Below are positions 29,282-37,666 of a DNA stretch of 64,000 bases, in pieces. The stretch's first letter is position 1, and each line of letters begins with the position of its first letter. Made by a program: the position numbers and the translations under genes. The notes under the pieces are model-generated. The model ran no database searches, had not been told where the DNA came from, and saw nothing but the letters and a program-made list of their open reading frames with translations. Source of the stretch: Sphingobacteriales bacterium (GTDB lineage Bacteria; Bacteroidota; Bacteroidia; Chitinophagales; UBA2359); assembly GCA_016711295.1 (NCBI GenBank), contig JADJTE010000002.1:682001-746000 (forward strand). The letters are read 5' to 3'.

Positions 29282-30835
29282 TTAGTCGTCTATTTTGGTG
29301 GGGCGGTCTATTTCTGACTTGTTGTTTTTTCGGAAGTAAGGGTCGCTCTCTCTACCGCGATTGCCGAAATAATCCAATTCTTCGGTGCGTTGGTTGTTCT
29401 CAGCGTCGTTGTTGTTAGCTTGGCGAGCGCGGTTAAACACCCACCGTTTCCAATTAGGTTCGTAGGGTTCGTTGCGTGCGTCGGAGTGAATAAGCCGATA
29501 ATCGCCGCTTTCGTTGGGCTGATAAAATACAAAACGCACATCTTTTTGTAAGGCATCTAATTGGTAATAATGCCATATTTGGTACGGAAACGCTACGGGG
29601 TCATTATTGATGGCTATTATGTCGTTTGGTTTGCCATAGCGTAGATAGACTCTGCCCAATTCGGTGGCAAAGCCTTCGCTTTGGGGCGTGCCGTATTCGT
29701 TATCCACCCATTTTAGGTCGGTTTGGTATTTATCGAAAGCATTTTTGGGGTTGGTGGGGTTTAGCTGTTCCCAGAATCGATACAAGTAGCGTTGCATATA
29801 GTTTAGGTCTTTGACTCGGAGCAAATTGGCAATAACGCGCTCTTCGGCGGGTGTTGCTAATAGTGGCAATACGCTTTGTAAATGATATTGTGCTTCGTCG
29901 AGAGTGAAAGCAGCTACAAAAGTATTTTGTATATCGGTATTCAAAAAATTGATGCTGCTTGGGGCAGCGTTTTCGGCGATAGCGTCGGGTTTGTCGGCTT
30001 CGGGATTTTTTTGGCTGCGCTGAAATAAGGTACGGCGCATAGAAAGCAATTCGTTATTGCGGTTGCGTAGTTCTACAACTGCCTCATAATTGCCTGAATA
30101 GAGGCGGCTGATATCGAAATCGGCAAATACGACATATACATTGGTAGCTTTCATTTTTTTATAGCCCTGCAAAGCCGCACTTGGTTCTACCGAGCCTTGT
30201 TGGGCAATATAGTATTTGACCAAATAATCGGTTTCGTTTGCTACTTTGTCGGTATTATAAATTTCGGCATATAGTGCGAGGCGGTCTAAGCCCGTAGGGA
30301 AATAATGCAATACATTGGGCACCAAATCGTAGCCATTGCGCGAATATTCGTTCTCGGTTTGGTTAGTTTGGTATTGTTCGACCAACAAAATATCGGATAT
30401 GGCGGGGCGGTCAGTGGGCACTTGGGCAATGTGCAGGTCGCGTCGGAATGTAGTTTGGTTGCTCGTGTCGGTCAGGTCGCGGAAGTGCATTTCCCATACG
30501 TAATCGCCGTCGGGCAGCAGGGTGCGTTTTTGGTCGATGAGATTGAAGGCAAGGGGTAGCGTATCGGCAACGGGTAGGCTGTTCAGCACATAGCGGTCGG
30601 CTTTTACGATGGTATTGCCTTGTGCAAAAGTAGTCGTAATTTCGACCTTAGCTTGTTTTTTGCGTTTGCTGTCGGGTGCAAACCGCACTGTACTACTCGG
30701 TATCAGTATGTAATGCTCTACATACATGCCTTTGTTGGGCAGATAGAATAGCGACCAATTGATTTCGGCTTGTAAAGCCCATAGGCGCGGCACGGTGCAG
30801 GTGCTTAGGCAGATGAAAATTAGTAGTTGTTTCAT
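29282..30835 (-). CDS. GWxTD domain protein, secreted
   Basis: 517 residues with a signal peptide (MKQLLIFICLSTCTVPRLWA). The N-terminal half is beta-rich (EINWSLFYLPNKGMYVEHYI). The C-terminal part carries the GWxTD-type block: RFWEQLNPTNPKNAFDKYQ, LGRVYLRYGKPNDIIAI, IWHYYQLDALQ and VRFVFYQPNESGDYRLIHSD. GWxTD proteins are common in Bacteroidota and their role is not known; the tail is acidic and Asn-rich. Preceded on its strand by TACCTTTG at 30867-30860. Confidence 0.8.
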   Translation of the reverse strand: MKQLLIFICLSTCTVPRLWALQAEINWSLFYLPNKGMYVEHYILIPSSTVRFAPDSKRKKQAKVEITTTFAQGNTIVKADRYVLNSLPVADTLPLAFNLIDQKRTLLPDGDYVWEMHFRDLTDTSNQTTFRRDLHIAQVPTDRPAISDILLVEQYQTNQTENEYSRNGYDLVPNVLHYFPTGLDRLALYAEIYNTDKVANETDYLVKYYIAQQGSVEPSAALQGYKKMKATNVYVVFADFDISRLYSGNYEAVVELRNRNNELLSMRRTLFQRSQKNPEADKPDAIAENAAPSSINFLNTDIQNTFVAAFTLDEAQYHLQSVLPLLATPAEERVIANLLRVKDLNYMQRYLYRFWEQLNPTNPKNAFDKYQTDLKWVDNEYGTPQSEGFATELGRVYLRYGKPNDIIAINNDPVAFPYQIWHYYQLDALQKDVRFVFYQPNESGDYRLIHSDARNEPYEPNWKRWVFNRARQANNNDAENNQRTEELDYFGNRGRESDPYFRKNNKSEIDRPTKIDD

Positions 30836-30859
30836 ACCATAATGGTTTAAGTGAGGCTA

Positions 30860-30867
30860 CAAAGGTA
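30860..30867 (-). promoter_or_regulatory. -7 promoter box TACCTTTG of the GWxTD gene
   Basis: CAAAGGTA on the plus strand; 24 bases before the start codon at 30835. The remaining gap up to 31214 shows no gene. Confidence 0.5.
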
Positions 30868-31214
30868 AGGCATTTTGCGCAAAAAAATATCCACTTATCG
30901 CTCCTTATGCTTATAGTCAATGGTGTGCGGTATAGTAGCCGTATAAAAGCCATAAATTATTTTTGCATAATTAAGCACAAAAACATGACCCGCACGCTCG
31001 GTTATTTGTAAGCGGGATAAAAGTTTGTATGATAAATGTCGGACAACAATAAATTATCGTAAATCGCAAATAGATAGGGCGAGTTTTGTCATGAAAATGA
31101 AATATTGCGCTCTAATAAGCCTAATTTTCGGCATTTCGAACCGAGAACTGCTGTATCTGCGCCTTGTCGGATATAATAGACGTAATTTATTGTACTATCC
31201 CAAACCCTTGCCTT

Positions 31215-32288
31215 ATGATTTCCTACTATCCTCACCGTTTTTGGGTGTGTTGTACTCTTTATTGTCTTACTTTGAACAATTTGTGGGCACAAATTGGCAT
31301 ATTGCCCCATATTTCCTTGTCGTCGCCTGCCGAGGAGCAACAACTCCGCGCGGGTGATTATGTCGAAATACATGCCGAGACCGCCACCTACGACCCCGCT
31401 TATTTGTTGATAAGCAACCAACAAAAAGGTTGGGTTAAGTTTAAATGGGGTTACGATTCTCGCAACCTTTGGGCATCGCCGCAAGATGTCGTGGCGGGCG
31501 GCAACCATACCTTAGAAATTGTACTGAAAGACATAGGAGGCAATGCGGATTGGTCAAAAATAAGACTGCACCCACAGGGCAACGCCAATCAGCCTCTGCC
31601 GCTTGCACCTTATATAGCAGGGGCGCAAGATATGGGCAATGGTTGGCGGAAAATAAGCCTACCACTCGCCGACTTTTATGCGGGTATTAATTTTGGTGCC
31701 TTATCGTATTTTGAGTTTCCGTATAGTGCTGATGCGGGCACATTCCAAATTGCAGTGCGCGACATCGCATTTACAGGGGGCAAGCAGCCTTTTGTTTGGT
31801 GGAACGAGCAAAAATGCGATAATCTATACGATGGCGGCACAGCGATGAGTGCCCAGCGCATAGCCCGCAAAACGTACCCCAAAGGAATAGCAAAGGTTGC
31901 TTTTCGTGCCAATGGGCAGTATTTAGGCATTGATTATACTTTTCCGTTTGGGTTGTTGTGGCTCAATCCCGCAGCAGGCACGCACCAAATCCAGGCTACT
32001 GCCTACCATACCAACGGCACACAGGTAGCGAGCAACGATTTATCCTTTCAAAAAGATACTCCAATTACTGCCAATAACGAGCATTTGCCTTTTCCGTTCC
32101 AATTATCTTCCTTGGTGCTGTATCGTTACTATGGCATCTTTGACGCTTTGCAACGCGCTACTTTTGCCTACTTGCCTTATCACGACAAGCAAAGCCGGTG
32201 GGAGCTACGCCCATCCAAGTGTTTGCCGCGCCTCCACCAACCCAATAATGATATGACCAGCCAAGAAACCCGCGAAACAGCGCGTTAG
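31215..32288 (+). CDS. secreted beta-sandwich (carbohydrate-binding-like) protein
   Basis: About 357 residues from ATG at 31215, chosen for its signal peptide (FWVCCTLYCLTLNNLWAQ). SLSSPAEEQQLRAGDYVEI is an Ig-like opening. LEIVLKDIGGNADWSKIRLH and GNGWRKISLPLADFYAG resemble CBM11 or CIA30-like sugar-binding sandwiches. A second Ig-like part (GTHQIQATAYHTNGTQVA) resembles a cadherin-type linker. The last 45 residues (from about LQRATFAYLP) look less ordered and may be in the wrong frame. The stop lies only 14 bases from the left end of the IS630-type element, so the 3' end or a following gene may have been displaced. Confidence 0.6.
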   Translation: MISYYPHRFWVCCTLYCLTLNNLWAQIGILPHISLSSPAEEQQLRAGDYVEIHAETATYDPAYLLISNQQKGWVKFKWGYDSRNLWASPQDVVAGGNHTLEIVLKDIGGNADWSKIRLHPQGNANQPLPLAPYIAGAQDMGNGWRKISLPLADFYAGINFGALSYFEFPYSADAGTFQIAVRDIAFTGGKQPFVWWNEQKCDNLYDGGTAMSAQRIARKTYPKGIAKVAFRANGQYLGIDYTFPFGLLWLNPAAGTHQIQATAYHTNGTQVASNDLSFQKDTPITANNEHLPFPFQLSSLVLYRYYGIFDALQRATFAYLPYHDKQSRWELRPSKCLPRLHQPNNDMTSQETRETAR

Positions 32289-32301
32289 GCGATTCAATAT
32301 A

Positions 32302-33557
32302 GTGTTCTAACAGAAAAGTTAATACAATTAATTAATTATTAATTTGATTTAATTACGCATCTGTTTTTGTTTTATTTTTGCTACCAACTTCATTATATCT
32401 ATTTTCTAATTTTTCTCTTGCTTTATCTGTGGTAAAAGACCAATGTACTTTTTATAGCTTTTTTGTTTCGCTCATCTTGCCAAATTAAGGCTTCTTGCCG
32501 CAGCTTATATCTATGTTGGGTATTCGTCGGTCTAAGCATTGCCTTGAAAGTGCCGAGAACTCTATCTCTGCCATGTTTAGCCACGAAGCATGCTTAGGCG
32601 TATAATGAAATTCAAGGATGTTTTTTATTTTTCGGGCTTCATCAAAGGGCAGATTTTCATAAAAGCTCCGTAAGAATGGGTGCTAAAATTATCTTGAACG
32701 AGTTGTATTTTACTTGCATTCGGATAATGGGTATCTAAAAGCCACTTCATAAATTGGGCATAATCCGCTTTGGTTTTGCTTTCCGTTACCATCAAATAGC
32801 GTTGCCCTGTATCTATGTCATAGGCTAACAAGACATTACAAACGCCGTTTCTTATATACTCCTGATGTTCTTTTTTTTAGTGCTATTGGGTTTGGCAGGT
32901 ATCGAGCAAGTACGTTACCTATCAGTTGGCAAGGTCGCTCGTCAAAGCAAATTCTAGGGATGCCACTGAATGGAGCAGCGTAAATGTCCAAAATATCTTC
33001 CATATTGGCTAAATATTCGCCATTATCATACCAATACACCATTGTCGTTTCTGCCCAAGGTTTGAGTTTACTTTTTTAAAACTAAACGAATAGATTCATC
33101 TGATAAACTATGCTCACAACCTAATTCAACTAATTTATCGTTAATAAGCGATAAAGTCCATTTGGACGAACCCGCAGGAGCATCACTACAAGCAATGCTC
33201 GTAATTTTGGCTTCTATGTGTTCGGTTATCTTGGGTGGTCGTCCGCTACGTGGGAGATCATCTAAGGCAGCAGAAAGTCCTTCTGAAAGATAACGACGTT
33301 TCAACGTGTAATAAGCATTTCGATTAAGACCAAACTTTGTTCCAATACAAGCGGATAAATTTCCGTCTGCCATTGATAGCAAAGCAAGGGCACGGGTAAC
33401 TTTGCGACTTTTATGAGTGCCGCTTTTAGTAATACGAAGTAACTCTAACCTGTCAGATTCACTTAAATTAATAACCTTAGAAATACGTGCCATTATAGTA
33501 ATTGATTTTTATTAAATAAATGCAAAATTAGTGATAAATTTTTTTTTGACAGAACAT
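32302..33557 (-). mobile_element. IS630-family insertion sequence, 1256 bp
   Basis: Flanked by the dinucleotide TA (32300-32301 and 33558-33559), the known target of IS630/Tc1-mariner elements. Ends: left GTGTTCTAACAGAAAAGTT; right, read inward, ATGTTCTGTCAAAAAAAAA. They share TGTTCT and the following A-rich stretch. One transposase gene on the minus strand fills the element. The same ends bound the 103-bp MITE at 45773-45875. Confidence 0.85.
32339..33493 (-). CDS. IS630-family transposase (frame breaks)
   Basis: The N-terminal part (MARISKVINLSESDRLELLR, HKSRKVTRALALL, DLPRSGRPPKI) is the helix-turn-helix DNA-binding half. After a frame change near 33065 comes FDERPCQLIGNVLARYLPNP, and after others LMVTESKTKADYAQFMKWLL, IQLVQDNFSTHSYGAF and HYTPKHASWLNMAEIEFSAL, which contain the conserved aspartates and the late NxAE of the DDE nuclease. 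The end reads WSFTTDKAREKLENRYN to TAA at 32341-32339. Total about 385 codons. The breaks may be real decay or consensus errors. A TAATTTTG box lies at 33530-33523. Confidence 0.85.
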
Positions 33558-33582
33558 TAGCTATGATATAGTGTAAATGATG

Positions 33583-33590
33583 TAACTTTG
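33583..33590 (+). promoter_or_regulatory. possible -7 promoter box TAACTTTG
   Basis: TAACTTTG 131 bases before the fatty acid hydroxylase ORF. It lies just outside the IS right end. Weak on its own. Confidence 0.3.
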
Positions 33591-33721
33591 TGGCTTGAAA
33601 ATAAACCTATGGCGAGTGTGTTTTGTTAGATATTGGGTATTGCCTCGTATAGTTATAAAATATAACTGCTGTGTATAGCGTCTTATCGTGGACTAAAAGC
33701 TACGAGACTAATTGAGGTTGA

Positions 33722-34384
33722 ATGCTCATCACATTATCTATAGTCATCTACATTTATCCAATCATTAGTTATGTCTATCCAAAAATCTCTACTACCGATG
33801 AATCGGTGCGTATGTTTGACAATCCGATATTAGATTTTATCTCGCGCGTACATTGGACAACCCCATTAATCTTGTTTTTGCCCGTTATTGCTTGGCTGTT
33901 ATACCGTGCTTATTGGGTTGAGCAATGGGCTATATTACCTATTATCGGTCTGATGCTATGTGGTTTGGCGACGTGGTCATTTGCCGAGTATGTCATGCAC
34001 CGCTTTGTTTTTCATTGGCAGCCGCCGGGCAAATGGGGCGAAAAAATCCATTTTGTTACTCACGGCGTACACCACCAATACCCCAACGACTCGAAACGCT
34101 TGGTATTGCCGCCCGCGCTTAGTATCCCGCTTTCTACGGGCTTCTACTATTTATTCCTATTTATATTGGGCAAACATTTGCTGCCACCTTTTTTTGCGGG
34201 TTTTTTAATCGGTTACTTGTGTTACGATATGTTGCATTATGCCGTACACCATGCCAAAATTAAACATCCTTGGTTCCAAGAATTGAAACGCCACCACATG
34301 CTACACCATTTCAAAGACCCCGACAATGGTTACGGCGTGAGCAGCAAACTATGGGACATCATTTTTCGCACTACTATCAAATAA
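33722..34384 (+). CDS. fatty acid hydroxylase (sterol desaturase superfamily)
   Basis: 220 residues as drawn; the true start may be a little downstream because family members begin near DESVRMFDNP. Four hydrophobic helices and the di-iron histidine clusters are present: HRFVFHW, HFVTHGVHHQYPNDSKR, HYAVHH and HHMLHHFKDPDNGYGVSS. This pattern fits the FA2H / Scs7-like branch that 2-hydroxylates fatty acyl chains, which in Bacteroidota is linked to sphingolipid or lipid A modification. The substrate here is inferred only. Followed 60 bases later by aroK on the same strand. Confidence 0.85.
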   Translation: MLITLSIVIYIYPIISYVYPKISTTDESVRMFDNPILDFISRVHWTTPLILFLPVIAWLLYRAYWVEQWAILPIIGLMLCGLATWSFAEYVMHRFVFHWQPPGKWGEKIHFVTHGVHHQYPNDSKRLVLPPALSIPLSTGFYYLFLFILGKHLLPPFFAGFLIGYLCYDMLHYAVHHAKIKHPWFQELKRHHMLHHFKDPDNGYGVSSKLWDIIFRTTIK

Positions 34385-34444
34385 TCGGTATGCCTTAACC
34401 GACGTACTGCCATTGAGTAGCGCAAGCAATTTTGCATAGACACC

Positions 34445-34986
34445 ATGACTCTGCACACTGCCCGACATATTTTTTTGCTCGGTATGATGGGTTGCGGCAA
34501 AACAGCAACGGGCAAAGCCCTGTCAGACCTATTAGGCTATGCGTTGGCAGATACCGATGCGTTGATTGAGCAATATACGCACCAAACTATTACCGAATTA
34601 TTTGCGCAAGGCGGCGAGGGGTATTTTAGGCATATCGAGGCTGCCTGCTTGCGGTGTTTGCAAAGTCTGTCCTCCCCGATGGTAGTGGCTACAGGCGGCG
34701 GTACGCCTTGTTTTTCGACAATATCGCCCAAATCAACCGCCCTGCCGATAGCCGTAGTATCTATTTGGCTGTGTCTCCTGCTCGCCTTTCCCAACGCCTC
34801 TGGTCCGAGCGACAACACCGCCCTTTGCTGCAAGACCTACACACGCCCGCCGCATTAGAGGCTTGGATAGCCAACAAAATAGCCGAGCGCGAACCCTATT
34901 ATTGCCAAGCGACACATATCATATACCCGCTCCCGCACCACAGCCCCACCGATATAGCCCGCTATATAGCTGACAAACTGCTTTAA
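34445..34986 (+). CDS. aroK: shikimate kinase (frame break)
   Basis: ATP-dependent phosphorylation of shikimate, step five of chorismate synthesis. IFLLGMMGCGKTATGKAL is the P-loop, DTDALIEQYTHQTI holds the shikimate-binding aspartate, and VVATGGGTPCF the GGG motif. After a frame change near 34700 (ATCGCCC region) the text continues FFDNIAQINRPADSRSIYLA, WSERQHRPLL and EREPYYCQATHIIYPL to the stop at 34984-34986. About 180 residues, normal length. The start is preceded by CAATTTTG, a near miss to the -7 consensus. Confidence 0.9.
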
Positions 34987-35073
34987 AAACCAATAACAAG
35001 GCGAAAAATAAGGAAATGAGCAAAAAATCGACATTTTTTGGGCTAATGTTAGGAAAAACCAAAGCAAAAGCCG

Positions 35074-35081
35074 TACCTTTG
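35074..35081 (+). promoter_or_regulatory. -7 promoter box TACCTTTG of rpmI
   Basis: TACCTTTG 24 bases before the rpmI ATG. infC, the usual upstream partner, is absent, so the L35-L20 genes appear to have their own promoter. Confidence 0.55.
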
Positions 35082-35105
35082 CCGACCGTTAAAAAAGGAT
35101 AGATT

Positions 35106-35300
35106 ATGCCTAAAATGAAAACACATTCGAGTGCCAAAAAACGCCTCCGCGTCACAGGCACTGGAAAGGTCAAGTTCTCCAAAGCTTGGAAACGCCACCT
35201 TTTGACAGGCAGAAGCAAAACGCGCAAACGCCGCCTCAGTCGCCCTGAAGTGATTAAACCCTGCGATATGGCACGGGTACGTTTGTTGCTTTGCCTCTAA
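35106..35300 (+). CDS. rpmI: 50S ribosomal protein bL35
   Basis: 64 residues. MPKMKTHSSAKKRLRVTGTG, KRHLLTGRSKTRKRRL and DMARVRLLL are the conserved blocks of L35, a basic protein that binds 23S rRNA. Normally encoded as infC-rpmI-rplT; here aroK precedes it and rplT follows after 157 non-coding bases. That gap is longer than usual and may hold a leader for L20 autoregulation, but I cannot identify a specific fold. Confidence 0.93.
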   Translation: MPKMKTHSSAKKRLRVTGTGKVKFSKAWKRHLLTGRSKTRKRRLSRPEVIKPCDMARVRLLLCL

Positions 35301-35457
35301 CATGAGACAACTACCGCTTCGTGGCATATCCTGCTGCGCGGTACATTGTCTCGACAAGTCATTTTTATTTTCCGACAAACGTTGCTTTTATGCCTGCAAG
35401 CAACTACCTGCATGGGTTCACTATGTCGGGTTCACCCTTTAATTTTTTTACACAGAC

Positions 35458-36186
35458 ATGCCCAGGTCAGTCAATTCAGTAGCATCACGTGCGAGGCGCA
35501 AAAAAATCCTCGATATGGCGAAAGGCTACTTTGGTCGCCGCAAAAGCGAATGGACGGTAGCCAAGAATGCGGTCGAAAAAGGCTTACAATATGCCTATGC
35601 GCACCGCAAAAACAAAAAACGCGATTTTCGCGCCCTTTGGATAGCGCGTATCAACGCCGCAGTCCGTGCCGAAGGTTTGAGCTACTCCAAATTTATGGGA
35701 GCTATCCACGCCGAAGGTATCGAAATGAGCCGCAAAACAATGGCGGATTTAGCCCTACATCATCCCGCCGCATTTACGGCTTTGGTCGATAAGGTGCGTG
35801 CTTCGGTCAAAGGCGGTAGTGCCAAAGGTACGGGACCCAAATTTACGGTTGCCACGCCTCCTGCTCCTAAACCCAAACCGAAAAAGTCGGAAGACCTAAT
35901 GAGTATTTCGCCTATTCTTGAGCCAATTGCCGACGGCGATAATTTGCGCAAGATAGAAGGTATCGGTCCTGCCATCGAGCGTTTGCTCAACGACAATGGT
36001 ATCAATACTTTTGCCCAACTTGCTGCTACCGAAGTAAGTGCCCTCGAAGCCATATTGAGCGAAGCGGGTTCGCGTTTTTCTGTTCACCAGCCCGATACAT
36101 GGCCCCGACAAGCTGCCTTAGCCGCCGCAGGTCAGTGGGACGAGTTGAAAGCTTGGCAAGACGAATTAGACGGAGGTAAGGAATAA
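35458..36186 (+). CDS. rplT: 50S ribosomal protein bL20 with C-terminal helix-hairpin-helix extension
   Basis: 242 residues, about twice the usual 115-120. Residues 1-116 are ordinary L20: MPRSVNSVASRARRKKILDM, AKGYFGRRKSEWTVAKNAVE, ALWIARINAAVRAEGLSYS. A Pro/Lys-rich linker (PPAPKPKPKKSEDLM) follows. The last ~90 residues hold a helix-hairpin-helix domain, LRKIEGIGPAIERLLNDNGI and TFAQLAATEVSALEAIL, ending WPRQAALAAAGQWDELKAW. Such domains bind DNA or RNA non-specifically and are found as extensions on a few ribosomal proteins of Bacteroidota. The fusion is in one uninterrupted frame. L20 itself is an early assembly protein that also represses its own operon. A bidirectional terminator follows. 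Confidence 0.9.
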   Translation: MPRSVNSVASRARRKKILDMAKGYFGRRKSEWTVAKNAVEKGLQYAYAHRKNKKRDFRALWIARINAAVRAEGLSYSKFMGAIHAEGIEMSRKTMADLALHHPAAFTALVDKVRASVKGGSAKGTGPKFTVATPPAPKPKPKKSEDLMSISPILEPIADGDNLRKIEGIGPAIERLLNDNGINTFAQLAATEVSALEAILSEAGSRFSVHQPDTWPRQAALAAAGQWDELKAWQDELDGGKE

Positions 36187-36208
36187 TACCTACTAACCAT
36201 AAAAACGC

Positions 36209-36242
36209 AATGCGCCGATAGTTGTTCAGCTATCGGCGCATT
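36209..36242. terminator. bidirectional terminator between rplT and the LolC/E-like gene
   Basis: AATGCGCCGATAG and CTATCGGCGCATT form a perfect 13-bp stem with an 8-base loop; A-rich on the left, T-rich on the right. Confidence 0.9.
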
Positions 36243-36258
36243 TACATTTTTGGCGGCT

Positions 36259-37578
36259 CTATTCTTGTAATAATAATTGGCTCTGCTCGGCGGCGCGTTT
36301 GGCGGGCAAGTAAGCAGCTATAAATGCAATGACGAATACCGCCAACCCAACCCATACAAAATCAAGCCATTGCATTTGTACGGGATAGGCATCTACCAAG
36401 AACGAATTGCCCTGTAGTTTGATGATTTTAAATTGCTGCTGTGCCCAGCAGAGTGCTACCGCCAATAGCGCACCCGACGCTGCTCCGATAAAAGCCAACA
36501 GCATACTTTCAAATAAAAATACCCGTTCGATAAACTGCCGTGTTGCGCCCATTGCTTTTAGAATCCCAATATCGCGCTTTTTTTCGATAACCAAGATGGA
36601 TAGCGACCCCACCATGTTAAATGCCACCAATATAAGCATAAATATCAAGATGATATAAACTGCCAATTTTTCGGTACGCATTACCTTATATAGCGTTTCA
36701 TCTTGTTGATAGCGGTTGCGCACCTTAAATCCGTCTCCCCATACGCGCTGCAATTCGTGTTGTACGGTTGCAATATCGGCATCATTTGGCACATCAATTT
36801 CTATCGCGCTCACTTCGCCTTGTGTATAGTCGAGCAGTTGGCGCACAAAGTTGATGGGTACAATGACATATTTGCTGTCTAAGTCTTGTTGGATAGAAAA
36901 TATGCCTGCTGCATACACTGTTTCTTGTTTGTAGGCATTTTCTAAGGCAGTACTCGATGCGTCGCCTATGCGCAGGGGCATAAATACGCGCAGAGCCGAA
37001 AAATTGTCGGTCAGGCTGATACCCAATTTGGCTTGCAATACATATCCCATAACGGCATAGTTCAATAGGCGGTCGGGTTGGGCTTCGTCGGGCGACAAGG
37101 CTGCCGTGTCGCCGTAAGCAGCGCGGTGGTCTGCTTGGCTATATTCGCTCAAATAGCCGTTCAATCGATATTCGCCTTCGATAATAGCAGTATCTACGTT
37201 AGATACTTGTGTAAAAGCACTATCTACGCCTTTGAGCCGCCCGAAGTCGCCATTTTCGTAGTATTTAAAAAAGGCATTTTCTTCCAATACCTTTGCCGTT
37301 GCACCGATGCCGCGTATTTGCCGCATGGCAGCCCATTGAGATTCGGTAGGCACAAATACCTTGCCTTCGCGAGGGCTTATTTTCAGGTCGGGGTTAAACG
37401 TATTGTAGAGCGATGTAACCAAGGACTCGAATCCATTGAATACCGACAGCACGACAATCAATGCCATAGTACCGCCAAACATACCAAACATCGAAATACC
37501 CGAAAGGACATTGATAGCATTGGTCGTTTTTTTCGATATCAAATATCGGCGGGCAATGAGCAAGGCAAGACGCGACAT
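36259..37578 (-). CDS. FtsX-like ABC transporter permease, LolC/LolE type
   Basis: 439 residues. MSRLALLIARRYLISKKTTN, then a first helix (MFGMFGGTMALIVVLSVFNG), a large periplasmic domain, and three C-terminal helices including VIEKKRDIGILKAMGATRQF and DFVWVGLAVFVIAFIAAYLP followed by AKRAAEQSQLLLQE. This is the layout of LolC/LolE, which release lipoproteins from the inner membrane with LolD and LolA. The ATPase is not adjacent. Intact frame. Assignment to lipoprotein release rather than another MacB-like role is by similarity of layout. Confidence 0.8.
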   Translation of the reverse strand: MSRLALLIARRYLISKKTTNAINVLSGISMFGMFGGTMALIVVLSVFNGFESLVTSLYNTFNPDLKISPREGKVFVPTESQWAAMRQIRGIGATAKVLEENAFFKYYENGDFGRLKGVDSAFTQVSNVDTAIIEGEYRLNGYLSEYSQADHRAAYGDTAALSPDEAQPDRLLNYAVMGYVLQAKLGISLTDNFSALRVFMPLRIGDASSTALENAYKQETVYAAGIFSIQQDLDSKYVIVPINFVRQLLDYTQGEVSAIEIDVPNDADIATVQHELQRVWGDGFKVRNRYQQDETLYKVMRTEKLAVYIILIFMLILVAFNMVGSLSILVIEKKRDIGILKAMGATRQFIERVFLFESMLLAFIGAASGALLAVALCWAQQQFKIIKLQGNSFLVDAYPVQMQWLDFVWVGLAVFVIAFIAAYLPAKRAAEQSQLLLQE

Positions 37579-37666
37579 AGGCGAGAGAGATAATGAAGCG
37601 GATTAGCTGTCAGGTGATATTATAAGGTGTTGATTATCAGTCAATTATAATGTATTGATTGAGTTG

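Noticed and set aside
32158..32165. TACTTTTG as a promoter inside the beta-sandwich gene
   Set aside because: No credible gene follows before the IS element, only an 11-codon frame.
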